NCBI GenBank assembly: GCA_963805715.1
Contig: CAWDVK010000004.1
Location: 186,001 to 250,000 of the forward strand
DNA: 64,000 nt
From: CAWDVK01 sp963805715
GTDB taxonomy: Bacteria; Actinomycetota; Actinomycetes; Streptosporangiales; Streptosporangiaceae
Direction: 5' to 3'
This document shows, piece by piece, positions 47,164 through 57,314 of this stretch. Positions within the stretch are counted from its first letter, which is position 1, and each line of letters opens with the position of its first letter. The position numbers were made by a program, and so were the translations under genes. A model generated the notes under the pieces. It made no database searches, was not told the origin of the DNA, and worked only from the letters and a program-made list of their open reading frames with translations.

Positions 47164-48357
47164 ATGCGCATCGTCCTTGGCGTAGGCGCCGGGATAGCCG
47201 CCTACAAGGCCTGCGAGCTGCTGCGGCTGTTCACTGAGTCCGGTCATCGCGTGCGCGTCGTGCCGACACCTGACTCGCTGCGCTTCGTCGGCGAGGCGAC
47301 CTGGGCCGCCCTTTCCGGCCAGTCGGCCAGCACCAGCCCGTGGGACGACGTGCACGAGGTCCGGCATGTCCGGCTCGGGCAGCACAGCGACCTGGTGATG
47401 GTCGCCCCGGCCACGGCCAACCTGCTGGCCCGGGCGGCCGCCGGGATGTCCGATGACCTGCTGACCGCCGTGCTGCTCACCGCCGGCTGCCCGGTCGTCT
47501 TCGCGCCCGCCATGCACACGGAGATGTGGGAGCACGCCGCCACCCAGGCGAATGTCGCGACCCTGCGCAGCCGGGGCGCGGTGGTGCTGGAGCCGGCCAT
47601 CGGCCGGCTGACCGGCTCGGACGTCGGCACGGGCCGGCTGCCCGAGCCCGCCGAGCTGCTGGCGGTCGCGCTGCGGGTGCTCGACCGGGGAGCGGCGGGG
47701 CTCAGCCCTGACCTGGCGGGCCGCCAGGTCGTGATCTCCGCCGGGGGCACCAGGGAAGAGCTCGACCCGGTCCGGTATCTCGGCAACTGGTCGTCCGGCC
47801 GGCAGGGCTACGCGCTGGCCAGGACGGCCGCGAGCCGCGGCGCCGAGGTGACGCTGGTAGCCGCCAACACCGATCTGCCCGACCCGGCCGGCGTCCGGGT
47901 GATCCGGGTGGTCTCGGCCCGCGAGCTGCGGGACGAGATGCGGGCGGCGGCGCAGGCGGCCGATGCCATCGTGATGGCGGCCGCGGTCGCCGACTTCCGC
48001 CCGGCGGTCCGCAGCGACGGCAAGATCAAGAAGACCAGCTCCGTGCCCGAGCCGATCGAGCTGGCCGAGAACCCCGATGTCCTCCGCGAGCTGACCGCCT
48101 CCCGGCCCCGGCGGCAGGTCATCGTCGGGTTCGCCGCCGAGACCAGCGACCTGCTGACGAACGGGCGGGCGAAGCTGGCGGCCAAGGGCTGCGACCTGCT
48201 CGTGGTGAACCAGGTCGGGAATGGGCTGGCCTTCGGCACCGCGGACAACGAGGCGGTCGTCCTGGATCACGACGGCCTGGAGGTCAAGATCCCCCGCGGG
48301 CCCAAGGAGGCGCTCGCGGAGGCGGTCTGGGACCTGGTCGCCGCGCGCCTGGAGTAG
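47164..48357 (+). CDS. coaBC: Bifunctional phosphopantothenoylcysteine decarboxylase / phosphopantothenate-cysteine ligase
   Basis: A 397-residue fusion. CoaC half: IVLGVGAGIAAYKACELLRL, HVRLGQHSDLVMVAPATANL, MHTEMWEHAATQANVATLR (active-site region). CoaB half from about 185: VVISAGGTREELDPVRYLGN, KIKKTSSVPEPIELAENPDVL, DLLVVNQVGNGLAFG. It performs two steps of coenzyme A synthesis. ATG at 47164. Confidence 0.95.
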   Translation: MRIVLGVGAGIAAYKACELLRLFTESGHRVRVVPTPDSLRFVGEATWAALSGQSASTSPWDDVHEVRHVRLGQHSDLVMVAPATANLLARAAAGMSDDLLTAVLLTAGCPVVFAPAMHTEMWEHAATQANVATLRSRGAVVLEPAIGRLTGSDVGTGRLPEPAELLAVALRVLDRGAAGLSPDLAGRQVVISAGGTREELDPVRYLGNWSSGRQGYALARTAASRGAEVTLVAANTDLPDPAGVRVIRVVSARELRDEMRAAAQAADAIVMAAAVADFRPAVRSDGKIKKTSSVPEPIELAENPDVLRELTASRPRRQVIVGFAAETSDLLTNGRAKLAAKGCDLLVVNQVGNGLAFGTADNEAVVLDHDGLEVKIPRGPKEALAEAVWDLVAARLE

Positions 48358-48455
48358 GAGACCGGGCCGGCATCCCCGCGGGCATCGCGACCACGCCGGG
48401 TCATCCGGGCACGTTACACTTCGGCGAGATCTCAGCATGCGAAGAAGGGTGTCAG

Positions 48456-49649
48456 GTGGGCCGTCGTCTTTTTACCTCCGAGTCGGTTACCGAGGGCCAT
48501 CCGGACAAGATGGCTGATCAGATCAGCGATGCCATCCTGGACGGCATGCTGAAGGGCGACCCGCGCAGCCGGGTCGCGGTGGAGACGCTGATCACCACCG
48601 GCCAGGTGCACGTGGCCGGCGAGGTCACCACCGACACCTATGTCGACATTCCCGAGACGATCAGGGAGAAGGTCCTGGAGATCGGCTACGACTCCTCGGC
48701 CAAGGGCTTCGACGGCGCGTCCTGCGGCGTCCTGGTCTCGATCGGCTCCCAGTCGCCAGATATCGCGATGGGCGTGCGCGACGCGTTCGAGTACCGCGAG
48801 GGCGAGGGCGCCGACGAACTCGACCGCCAGGGCGCCGGCGACCAGGGACTGATGTTCGGCTACGCCTGCCGGGACACACCCGAGCTGATGCCGCTGCCGA
48901 TCACGCTGGCGCACCGGCTGGCCCGGCGGCTGTCAGAGGTCCGCCGCAGCGGCGCGGTGCCCTACATCCGGCCGGACGGCAAGACCCAGGTCACGATCGA
49001 GTACGCCGGCAACGATGCCGTGCGGCTGGACACCGTCGTCGTCTCGACCCAGCACGCCCCGGCCATCGACCTGAAGGCGATGCTCACCCCCGATATCCGC
49101 GAGCACGTGGTCGAGCCGGTGCTGGCCGGCCTGGAGCTGGACACGGCCAACTACCGGCTGCTGGTCAACCCGACCGGACGATTCGAGGTCGGCGGCCCGA
49201 TGGGCGATGCCGGGCTGACCGGCCGCAAGATCATCATTGATACCTACGGCGGGATGGCCAGGCACGGCGGCGGCGCGTTCTCCGGCAAGGACCCGTCCAA
49301 GGTCGACCGCAGCGCCTCCTATGCCATGCGCTGGGTGGCCAAGAACGTGGTCGCCGCCGGGCTGGCCGAGCGCTGCGAGGCGCAGGTCGCCTATGCCATC
49401 GGCAAGGCCAAGCCAGTGGGCCTGTTCGTGGAATGCTTCGGCACCGAGCACGTGCCGGTGGATCGCATCCAGGACGCCGTCATGCAGGTCTTCGATCTCC
49501 GGCCGGCGGCCATTATCCGCGACCTCGACCTGCTCCGGCCGATTTACTCGCAGACCGCCGCCTATGGTCACTTCGGCAGGGAAGAGCCGGACTTCTCCTG
49601 GGAGCGGACCGACCGCGCCGAATCCCTCCGGTCCGCGGCCGGCGCCTGA
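48456..49649 (+). CDS. metK: S-adenosylmethionine synthetase
   Basis: A 397-residue MetK. RLFTSESVTEGHPDKMADQI, GAGDQGLMFGYACRDTPELM, GRKIIIDTYGGMARHGGGAF and SGKDPSKVDRSASYAMRW carry all catalytic residues. It makes SAM from methionine and ATP. GTG at 48456 is preceded by GAAGAAGGG. A TACACT box at 48415-48420 could be its -10. I see no SAM riboswitch in the 98 bases upstream. Confidence 0.95.
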   Translation: MGRRLFTSESVTEGHPDKMADQISDAILDGMLKGDPRSRVAVETLITTGQVHVAGEVTTDTYVDIPETIREKVLEIGYDSSAKGFDGASCGVLVSIGSQSPDIAMGVRDAFEYREGEGADELDRQGAGDQGLMFGYACRDTPELMPLPITLAHRLARRLSEVRRSGAVPYIRPDGKTQVTIEYAGNDAVRLDTVVVSTQHAPAIDLKAMLTPDIREHVVEPVLAGLELDTANYRLLVNPTGRFEVGGPMGDAGLTGRKIIIDTYGGMARHGGGAFSGKDPSKVDRSASYAMRWVAKNVVAAGLAERCEAQVAYAIGKAKPVGLFVECFGTEHVPVDRIQDAVMQVFDLRPAAIIRDLDLLRPIYSQTAAYGHFGREEPDFSWERTDRAESLRSAAGA

Positions 49650-49793
49650 GCCAGGCTCCGGGCGACCGCCTGCCGCGGCGGCCGGGCGGACCGCCCGGCC
49701 CCCGCTGCGCACGCCTGTCCGCGCGCCCCGAGGTCGGCGTGGCTCGTCGCCGGCGCGCCCGCCCTGGTCGGTGCCATCTGGTAGGACGGGAGC

Positions 49794-51872
49794 GTGGCTG
49801 AGGCGGTGCGGCAGGCGGGCAGGACGCCAGCCGGGCTGACCGCCGGGCCGGGACCGGCCGGCCGGGAGCCCGCCCAGATCATGCCGGTAGCCGTCGTAGC
49901 CGCCAACGTCTCGCTCCCGCACCTGGACCGGCCGTTCGAGTACCTGGTCCCGGCCTCGCTGGCCGATGCTGCGGTGCCAGGCTGCCGGGTGCGGGTCCGC
50001 TTCGCCGGCCGGCTCACGAGCGGTTACCTGCTGGAGCGCACCGCCGAAAGCCAGCACGAGGGCAAGCTGGGCTACCTGGAGCGGGTCGTCTCACCGGAGC
50101 CGGTGCTGACGCCCGAGATCGCTGGCCTGGCCCGGGCCGTCGCTGACCGGTACGGCGGCACGCTGGCCGACGTGCTGCGGCTGGCCATCCCGCCGCGGCA
50201 CGCGGCCGCGGAGGCACGGGCAGGAGAGGCACGGGCAGGAGAGGCACGGGCCGCGGATGCACCGGCTGGGGACGCGCCTGGCTGCGAGCCGCCGCCGCCC
50301 GGACCGTGGTCCAGGTACCCGGCCGGACCGCAGTTCCTGGCCGCCCTGGCCGACGGCCGCGCGCCGCGGGCGATCTGGTCGGCGCTGCCCGGAACCAGCT
50401 GGCCGGAGGAGATCGCGCTGGCCGCCGCCGCCGTGGCCGCCGCCGGGCGCGGCTCGCTGATCGTCGTCCCCGACGTGCGGGACCTGAGCCGCGTGGATGC
50501 CGCGCTGGCCGCCGCGCTGCGGCCGGGCACGCACATCACGCTGGCGGCGGGGCTGGGGCCGGCCGAGCGGTACCGGCGCTGGCTACGGGTGCTGCGCGGC
50601 GAGGTGAGCATCGTGGCCGGTACCAGGTCGGCGATGTTCGCGCCGGTGGCGCGGCTGGGCCTGGTCGCGCTCTGGGACGAGGGAGACGACCTGCACGCCG
50701 AGCCGCGTGCCCCCTATCCCCATGCCCGGGAGGTGCTGGCCCTGCGGTCCTACCGGACCGGGGCTGCCGCGCTGATCGGCGGCTTCGCCAGGACTGCCGA
50801 GGCGCAGCAGATGGTGTCGGGCGGCTGGGCGAAGCCGCTGCAGGCAGACCGGGCCACTGTGCGCCGGCAGGCGCCCGCCGTGCTGGCGGCCGGGGATGAT
50901 GCGGAACTGGCGAGGGACGAGGCCGCGCGGGCCGCCAGGCTGCCCAGCCTCGCACTGCGCACGGCCCGCGCGGCGCTGGCCGCCGGCCCGGTGCTCTTCC
51001 AGGTGCCGCGCCGCGGCTACCTGGCCGCCGTGGCCTGCGAGCGCTGCCGCGGGCCGGCCCGGTGCGGCCAGTGCGGCGGACCGGGCACGCTGCCGGGCCC
51101 GCAGGCCCCGCTGCGCTGCGGCTGGTGCGGCGCGCTCGTGCCGCGGCGGTGCGAGCAATGCGGGCATACCGGGCTTCGGGCCGTGGTGACGGGGGCCAAG
51201 CGGACGGCCGAGGAGCTCGGCCGGGCCTTCCCGTCCGCGCCGGTCCGCACCTCGGGCGGCGCCACCGTGCTGGATAGCGTTCCGGGCAGCGCCGCCATCG
51301 TCGTGGCCACGCCGGGCGCGGAGCCCGCCGCTGACGGCGGTTACGCGGCCGCCGTCCTGCTCGATGGCTGGGAGCTGCTCACCCGGCCCAGCCTGCGCGC
51401 CGCCGAGGAGGCACTGCGCCGGTGGATGAATGCGGCGGCCCTGGTCAGGGCGGGCGCCGACGGAGGCACCGTGATCGTGGTCGCCGACGCCGGGCCGCCC
51501 GCCGTGCAGGCCCTGGTGCGGTGGGATCCGGTGACGTTCGCGGAGCGGGAGCTAGCCGAGCGGGCTGAGCTGCGGTTCCCGCCGGCGATCCGGATGGCCT
51601 CGCTGACCGGCTCGCTCAGCGCGGCTACCGCGCTGCTGGATGCCGCGGAGCTGCCCGCTACCGCGGAGGTACTCGGTCCTGTCCCGGGGCCGGCCGCGCA
51701 GCCGGGCGGGCCAGCCGGGCCAGCCGGGGATGTGGTGCGCTTCCTGGTGCGCACGCCCCGGTCAGCCGGGGCCGCGCTGGCCGAGTCCTTGCGCCGCGCG
51801 CAGGCCGTCAGGACAGCGCGCAAGGATCCCGGTACCGTGCGATTGCAGCTCGACCCGGCCGAGCTGATCTGA
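49794..51872 (+). CDS. priA: Primosomal protein N' (PriA), actinobacterial type without helicase motifs
   Basis: A 692-residue PriA. The 3' DNA-binding domain starts AVVAANVSLPHLDRPFEYLV. The zinc-binding part is CERCRGPARCGQCGG ... CGWCGALVPRRCEQCGHTG. In place of the Walker A GxGKT there is ALPGTSWPEEIA, so it should lack helicase activity, as noted for actinobacterial PriA ('probable replication protein'). A 15-bp repeat (50211-50255) makes a GEARA repeat at about residue 140. It would still help load the replication machinery at stalled forks. GTG at 49794; a later start at MPVAVVAANV (49880) is possible. Confidence 0.87.
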   Translation: MAEAVRQAGRTPAGLTAGPGPAGREPAQIMPVAVVAANVSLPHLDRPFEYLVPASLADAAVPGCRVRVRFAGRLTSGYLLERTAESQHEGKLGYLERVVSPEPVLTPEIAGLARAVADRYGGTLADVLRLAIPPRHAAAEARAGEARAGEARAADAPAGDAPGCEPPPPGPWSRYPAGPQFLAALADGRAPRAIWSALPGTSWPEEIALAAAAVAAAGRGSLIVVPDVRDLSRVDAALAAALRPGTHITLAAGLGPAERYRRWLRVLRGEVSIVAGTRSAMFAPVARLGLVALWDEGDDLHAEPRAPYPHAREVLALRSYRTGAAALIGGFARTAEAQQMVSGGWAKPLQADRATVRRQAPAVLAAGDDAELARDEAARAARLPSLALRTARAALAAGPVLFQVPRRGYLAAVACERCRGPARCGQCGGPGTLPGPQAPLRCGWCGALVPRRCEQCGHTGLRAVVTGAKRTAEELGRAFPSAPVRTSGGATVLDSVPGSAAIVVATPGAEPAADGGYAAAVLLDGWELLTRPSLRAAEEALRRWMNAAALVRAGADGGTVIVVADAGPPAVQALVRWDPVTFAERELAERAELRFPPAIRMASLTGSLSAATALLDAAELPATAEVLGPVPGPAAQPGGPAGPAGDVVRFLVRTPRSAGAALAESLRRAQAVRTARKDPGTVRLQLDPAELI

Positions 51873-51903
51873 CTACAGCGCGCTCAGGCCATAGGGTGCT
51901 TGC

Positions 51904-53377
51904 GTGGCGACCTCACGACGAGACCAGCGCACGCACGTCAGGCTGGCCCGCCCGGACGAGGAAGCCGGCCTGCCCCGGCACCATGGCCCGGCCGGCCCGG
52001 ACGACCAGCGCGATGCCGGGCCGCCGGACCGGCCGGACCGGCCGGACCGGCCCGACTTTGCCGCCGCTCGCAGGCCGGCTGGGCAGGGCCCCGGTGCGAG
52101 CCAGGGCCACGACCAGGCCGGTGTCAGTGACCAGCCAGGCCGGGCGCGGCGGGACCGGCCGCGGCTGCCGTCGGTCCGGCTCGCGCCCCGCGATGAGCTG
52201 GCCGTGGCGGCCAGGGTCGCGCCCCTGATGCGCGCGGCCATGGAACTGCGCCAGTGGGCAGCTGACCGGCCCGCCGCGGCCTCGCCCGGCCAGGGCCCGG
52301 CGCAGCCTGCGCTCTCCAGGGAGGACACGACGGCCGCCGCCGCCGCCCTCGACCTGGCGCCGCACGAGGTGGACGCCGCCTGGCGGGTAGCCGTGGCCAC
52401 CGGCCTGGCTGGCGGCGCTGCGGCTGACGACCGCGGGCCGCTGAACAGCTGGGATGCCGAGCAGGTCCTGACCGCATGGGACCGTGCCCTGGCCGCCATC
52501 CTGGACGCCGACGACCTGGACGGACTGGCCACCGCCCTCTACACGGTCGGGGCCCCGGTGCGGATGGACGGCCTGTTCGACGCCTACGCGGCCGCGGCCG
52601 GGCCGGGCCGGGCCGGGCTCGGGTTCCGAGATAGCCGCGGGGGAGCGGGAGGAGGCCGCGGCCCTCTCCTTCGCCCTGGAGACGCTGGCTGACCTCGGCG
52701 TGGTGGAACTGGGAACGGACGAGTCAGCGGGCGGCCTGACGGTCAGCCTGTCGCCGCTGGGGATCTGGGGAGTGCACCGCAGGCTACGTGCGCAGGGCTG
52801 GCACGTGCCCGTGCTGGGCGGCGCCGACCAGGCCGGCGCGGCCGGCCTGCTCGCCACCCTGGCCAGCTGCGACGCCGAAGACGGCGAGGCCGAGATCACC
52901 GCCTGGCTGAATGCGCGGTCGCCCGAGCAGGCCGCCGCGGAGCTGATCGACGCGGCGGCAGATGGCTCGCCCGGCCTGCGCGGCGCCGCCTTCGCCGTGC
53001 TGGACCGGATCGGGGATACCGCCGCGGCCCGGGTCCGGGCCGCGCTGGCCGAGCCGCTGCTGCGCGCGCACGCGGCCGTCTGGCTGCACGAGCATGGCCA
53101 GCAGGCCGAGCTCAGCCCGGATGACAGGACCTGGCTCCTCGTCGACCTCGGCGCCGGGCTGCTCGAAGAGGCGGACCCGCGCAACGTCGTGGCCGAGCTG
53201 CTGCCGGAGCTTCCCGCGGCGGCCCAGGCCGAGATCGTGGCCGGGCTGTGGCAGGTTCAGCATCCGGGCGTCATCGGGCTGCTGACCACGCTCAGCGACC
53301 ACCACCCCGACCCCGGCGTCGCACGGGCGGCCCGGAAAGCCGCGTTCAAGGCCCGGTCGGCGGGCCAGCGCGACTAG
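51904..53377 (+). CDS. Helical-repeat hypothetical protein; apparent +1 frameshift near 52595-52620
   Basis: The N-terminal half (LAVAARVAPLMRAAMELRQW, LDLAPHEVDAAWRVAVATGL, WDAEQVLTAWDRALAAIL) and the C-terminal half (LETLADLGVVELGTDESAGG, LSPLGIWGVHRRLRAQGWHV, a HEAT-like helical tail from about 53000) lie in two frames. Removing one base from the GGGCCGGGCC run joins them into about 490 residues. I recall a similar hypothetical protein between priA and def in other actinomycetes. The wHTH-like middle and helical repeats suggest protein or DNA binding. Function unknown. The first 70 residues include a GGACCGGCC repeat (52022-52048). Confidence 0.6.
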
Positions 53378-53441
53378 CCGGCCAACTTCATAGACTGGAC
53401 GCGCGCGGAGGATCGCGCTGGCATCTGCCGGGAGGACCTGG

Positions 53442-53987
53442 GTGAGCATCAAGCCGATACGACTGTTCGGTGATCCGGTACTGCGGACGCCTGCGGAGCC
53501 GGTCACGGATTTCGACGCCGAGCTGCGCCGGCTGGTGAAGGACCTGACCGACACCATGATCGACGCACCCGGTCTCGGGCTCGCCGCTCCGCAGCTGGGC
53601 GTCGGCCTGCGCGTCTTCACCTACTGCGTCGACGACGAGCTCGGCCACCTGGTCAACCCGTCGCTGCAGCTCTCGGCCGATGCGGAGATCGACGACGAGG
53701 GCTGCCTGTCCTTCCCCGGGCTCGCCTACCCGACCAAGCGCGCGCACGGCGTCGTGGCCACGGGCTTCAACATGCACGGCGAGCCGGTCAGGCTGGAGGG
53801 CACCGGCCAGCTGGCGCGATGCGTTCAGCACGAAACGGATCATCTGGACGGGATCCTGTTCATCGACCGGCTCGATCCGGCCCAGCGCAAGCTGGCCATG
53901 AAGGAGATCCGCAACGCCGAGTGGTGGGGCGAGCCGGTGCCGCTGGTGCGGGTATCGCCGCATCCGACTGAAGGCAAGGCCTTCTAG
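53442..53987 (+). CDS. def: Peptide deformylase
   Basis: A 181-residue PDF. Motif 1 GLGLAAPQLGV, motif 2 EGCLSFPGL (Cys metal ligand) and motif 3 QHETDHLDGILF (HExxH). It removes the formyl group from nascent proteins. GTG at 53442 follows GGGAGG. It is 3 bases from fmt, so formylation and deformylation genes are paired, followed by rsmB. Confidence 0.96.
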   Translation: MSIKPIRLFGDPVLRTPAEPVTDFDAELRRLVKDLTDTMIDAPGLGLAAPQLGVGLRVFTYCVDDELGHLVNPSLQLSADAEIDDEGCLSFPGLAYPTKRAHGVVATGFNMHGEPVRLEGTGQLARCVQHETDHLDGILFIDRLDPAQRKLAMKEIRNAEWWGEPVPLVRVSPHPTEGKAF

Positions 53988-53990
53988 CCG

Positions 53991-54932
53991 ATGCGCCTGG
54001 TCTTCGCCGGCACACCGCAGGCCGCCGTGCCCGCCCTGGAGGCGCTGCTGGGCTCGCGGCACAACGTCGCGGCCGTGCTGACGAGGCCGGATGCGCCGGC
54101 CGGCCGGGGCTTGCAGCTGACGCCGAGCCCGGTGGCGCTGCGCGCCGAGCAGGCCGGGGTGGAAGTGCTGAAGCCCGCCAAGCCCGGCGACCCCGACTTC
54201 CTGGCCCGGCTGCGGCAGATCGCGCCGGACTGCGTTCCCGTCACCGCCTACGGCGCGCTGATCGGCCAGCAGGCGCTCGACATCCCGGCCCACGGCTGGG
54301 TGAACCTGCACTTCTCGCTGCTGCCCGCCTGGCGCGGCGCGGCACCGGTGCAGCACGCCATCCGCAGCGGCGACGACATCACCGGGGCTACCACGTTCCG
54401 GCTGGTACGGGAACTGGATGCCGGCCCGGTCTACGGGGTGATGACCGAGCTGATCGGGCCGGAGGATACGGCCGGCGAGCTGCTGGACCGGCTCAGCGTC
54501 GCCGGGGCCGGCCTGCTGGTCGCCACGCTGGACGGGATCGAGTCCGGCGAGCTGACTGCCCGGCCCCAGTCCGCCGAGGGAGTCAGCTACGCGCCGAAGC
54601 TCAGCACGGCCGACGCGCGGGTGGACTGGAAGCAGCCGGCGCTGTCGATCAGCCGGCTGATCCGGGCCTGCACGCCTGTCCCCGGTCCGTGGACCGCGCT
54701 GGACGGCGCCCGGATGAAGCTCGGCCCGGTCACGCTGGCCGCGCCCGGCGAGGACGGCCCGGCCGCGCTGCCGCCGGGCGAGCTGCGGCTGCTGCGCGAC
54801 CGGGTGCTCGCCGGTACCGGGACCGAGCCCGTGCAGCTCGGGGATGTGCAGCCCACCGGCAAGCGGGTGATGCGGGCGGCCGACTGGGCCCGCGGATTGC
54901 GGCCGGAGGGCCGTCCGCTGGTGCTCGGCTGA
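53991..54932 (+). CDS. fmt: Methionyl-tRNA formyltransferase
   Basis: A 313-residue Fmt. MRLVFAGTPQAAVPALEALL, TRPDAPAGRGLQLTPSPV, NLHFSLLPAWRGAAPVQHAI (catalytic Asn/His), GDDITGATTFRLVRELDAG (Asp) and a C-terminal OB domain from about 205. It formylates Met-tRNAi. ATG at 53991. Confidence 0.95.
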   Translation: MRLVFAGTPQAAVPALEALLGSRHNVAAVLTRPDAPAGRGLQLTPSPVALRAEQAGVEVLKPAKPGDPDFLARLRQIAPDCVPVTAYGALIGQQALDIPAHGWVNLHFSLLPAWRGAAPVQHAIRSGDDITGATTFRLVRELDAGPVYGVMTELIGPEDTAGELLDRLSVAGAGLLVATLDGIESGELTARPQSAEGVSYAPKLSTADARVDWKQPALSISRLIRACTPVPGPWTALDGARMKLGPVTLAAPGEDGPAALPPGELRLLRDRVLAGTGTEPVQLGDVQPTGKRVMRAADWARGLRPEGRPLVLG

Positions 54933-54933
54933 C

Positions 54934-56382
54934 GTGGCAGCCCGCCAGGAACGCCAGCGCGGCCGGGCGCCGGCCCGGCGTGGCGGGAACCGCGCGGATC
55001 CGGCCCGGCGCGCGGCCTGCGACGCGCTGTGCGCGGTAGCCGAGCGAGACGCCTACGCCAACCTGGTGCTGCCGGCGATGCTCGCGGAGCGGGGCCTGAC
55101 CGGGCGCGATGCGGCCCTGGCCACGGAGCTCTGCTACGGGACCTTGCGGGGCAGCGGAACCTACGACGCCATCGTCGCCGTCTGCAGCGACCGCGAGCTG
55201 CACACGCTGGAGCCGCCGGTGCTGGCCGTGCTCCGGCTGGGCGCGCATCAGCTGCTGGCCACCAGGATCCAGCCGCACGCCGCGGTGGCTACCTCAGTTG
55301 ACCTGATCAAGGACATCGCCGGACCTCGCCCGGCCGGATTCGTCAACGCCATCCTGCGCCGCATCGCCAGCCGTGACCTGGAGACCTGGCTCATGATTGC
55401 GGCGCCGGACCGCGATCAGGACCTGGTCGGCCACCTGTCGGTCCGCTACAGCCATCCCCGGTGGATCGTGACCGCGTTCCTGCAGGCGCTGGGCGAGGAT
55501 CCGGACGGCGGGCTGGCGGAGACGGAGGCGGCCCTGGCCGCCGACGGGGTGCGGCCCCGGGTGACCCTCTGCGCCGTCCCCGGCCTGGCCGACCCGGCCG
55601 AGCTGGCGGCCTTCGGGCCGGCTGCCCGGTGGTCGCCATTCGGTGTCAGCCTGTCCGACGGCGATCCGGCCATGATCCCGGCCGTGGCCGAGCACCGGGC
55701 CGGCGTGCAGGACGAGGCCAGCCAGCTGGCCGCGCTGGCGCTGGCGAGGACGCCGGTCACCGGCGGCGACAGCCGCTGGCTCGACCTGTGCGCCGGGCCC
55801 GGCGGGAAGGCGCGGCTGCTGGCGGGCCTGGCGGCGGGAGCCGGTGCCCGGCTGGCAGCAGCCGAGCCGCGGCTGCAGCGGGCCCGGATGGTCCGGGCCG
55901 CCACCGCCCCGGCCGGCTCCGCCGCGGTCGTCGCGGCGGACGGAATGCGGCCCGGCTGGCGGCAGGCAGCCTTCGACCGGGTGATCGCGGATGTGCCGTG
56001 CTCCGGGCTCGGCGCGCTCCGGCGCCGGCCAGAGGCTCGCTGGCGGCGGTCCCCGGCGGACATCGAGAACCTCGGCCCGCTGCAGCGCGGCCTGCTGGCC
56101 ACGGCCATCGACTCGGCCCGGCCGGGCGGAGTGGTGGCCTACGTGACCTGCTCTCCGCATCTGGCCGAGACCCGTGACGTCGTGGCCGACGTGCTCGCGG
56201 CCCGCGGCGACGCCGAGGTGCTGGACGCGCCCGCAGTGCTCGCCGGCCTGCCCGGAGTGCCCGCCTGCATGCCCGGCCTGCGCTGTCCCGATCCGCACGG
56301 GGCGTACGCGCAGTTCTGGCCGCACCGCCATGGCACGGATGCCATCTTCCTCGCGCTGCTGCGCCGGCGCCCTGCCAGCTGA
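54934..56382 (+). CDS. rsmB: 16S rRNA m5C methyltransferase (Sun/RsmB family)
   Basis: A 482-residue protein: N-terminal NusB-like RNA-binding domain (YANLVLPAMLAERGLTGRDA, LATELCYGTLRGSGTYDAIV), then a SAM domain with WLDLCAGPGGKARLLAGLA, VIADVPCSGLGALRRRPEAR and AYVTCSPHLAET, whose two Cys are the catalytic pair of m5C methylases. GTG at 54934 is 1 base after the fmt stop. Confidence 0.93.
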   Translation: MAARQERQRGRAPARRGGNRADPARRAACDALCAVAERDAYANLVLPAMLAERGLTGRDAALATELCYGTLRGSGTYDAIVAVCSDRELHTLEPPVLAVLRLGAHQLLATRIQPHAAVATSVDLIKDIAGPRPAGFVNAILRRIASRDLETWLMIAAPDRDQDLVGHLSVRYSHPRWIVTAFLQALGEDPDGGLAETEAALAADGVRPRVTLCAVPGLADPAELAAFGPAARWSPFGVSLSDGDPAMIPAVAEHRAGVQDEASQLAALALARTPVTGGDSRWLDLCAGPGGKARLLAGLAAGAGARLAAAEPRLQRARMVRAATAPAGSAAVVAADGMRPGWRQAAFDRVIADVPCSGLGALRRRPEARWRRSPADIENLGPLQRGLLATAIDSARPGGVVAYVTCSPHLAETRDVVADVLAARGDAEVLDAPAVLAGLPGVPACMPGLRCPDPHGAYAQFWPHRHGTDAIFLALLRRRPAS

Positions 56383-56458
56383 CCGGCGCCACCTCAGCCC
56401 GACCGCCACCCGCGTGCCCGACCGCCACCTCCGCCAGTCCCGCTGCCCCCGGACCCCG

Positions 56459-57196
56459 CTAGCCCCGGCTGGCGCGAGTCAGCGACCGGCGGCCCGGCGC
56501 CAGCCGGCCGGTGCCGATGTCAGCGCGCCTGCCCTGCTCATAGCCGGCGCCGTACCCGCTGCCGCTGTAGGTGACCCGAGCCTGCCGGGTCACCGGGTAC
56601 GCATGCTCGACGTTGCGCCTGATGACGAGCGCGCGGTCGGCCAGTACGATCGCGGCGCCAGGCGCCGGCCCGGAGCCCGGAGCCGCCTGCTGCTCGGCCC
56701 GTTGCTCGGCGGCACGCACCCGCGCGATGACCGCGGTCGCGAATCCGAGCAGCCAGCTGCGCCGCCAGGCACGCGGGCTGCAGCTCCAGTCGGGTAGCTG
56801 CGCGCCGGCCAGGCCATGCCACATCTGGATCAGCACTGAGGTGTAGAGCACGTCCGTGCGCTCAAGGTCGGAGGCATAGCCGAAGATGTGGATCCGGCTG
56901 CCGCCGGCCGCGGGCAGCATGATGCACTGGCAGCGCAGCGCCGCGGCCAGCCCGCAGAGCAGGTGGGCCTTCACCCTGGCCCACGGGTTGCCGATGTCCA
57001 TGATCTGGCTGGCCGGGCGATCGGTCTCCGGCCGCCGGGCCGCGAGCATGGCCCGGTCGATGCCGTACCTGGCCATGAGTTCCGCGGCCTTGGCGGTCAG
57101 CGCCTGGGCCTCTGGCGGCGTGACGCTCTCGTCCTCTGCCTTCGCCAGGAGCTTGCGGACGCGGTCGAGCAGCCGGTCCGATGCCTCGGTAGTCAA
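56459..57196 (-). CDS. DUF2786-domain protein
   Basis: A 245-residue protein. The N-terminal 40 residues (LLDRVRKLLAKAEDESVTPP, EAQALTAKAAELMARYGID) are the DUF2786 helix pair. A middle region (WARVKAHLLCGLAAALRC, IHIFGYASDLERTDVLYTSV) resembles DUF7168 of phage and chromosomal proteins. No catalytic role is known. The C-terminal 40 residues are basic. ATG at 57196. It converges with rsmB and is divergent from rpe, with 118 less GC-rich bases between. Confidence 0.75.
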   Translation of the reverse strand: MTTEASDRLLDRVRKLLAKAEDESVTPPEAQALTAKAAELMARYGIDRAMLAARRPETDRPASQIMDIGNPWARVKAHLLCGLAAALRCQCIMLPAAGGSRIHIFGYASDLERTDVLYTSVLIQMWHGLAGAQLPDWSCSPRAWRRSWLLGFATAVIARVRAAEQRAEQQAAPGSGPAPGAAIVLADRALVIRRNVEHAYPVTRQARVTYSGSGYGAGYEQGRRADIGTGRLAPGRRSLTRASRG

Positions 57197-57314
57197 CGAG
57201 CGGCCTCCCTGCCAGTGGGCGATTCGAATACATAATCGAACCTAGCTGCGGGCTGTGACAGTCCGCGGAATTTGCCTCGTCAGTCTGCCATGACGGCCCT
57301 AGACTCGCCCTGAG

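Noticed and set aside
48358..48455. SAM riboswitch before metK
   Set aside because: No known SAM aptamer core is present; only a TACACT box is visible.
57200..57245. LexA box in the DUF2786/rpe gap (TTCGATTATGTATTCGAA on the minus strand)
   Set aside because: It lacks the TCGAAC-N4-GTTCGA symmetry of actinobacterial SOS boxes.
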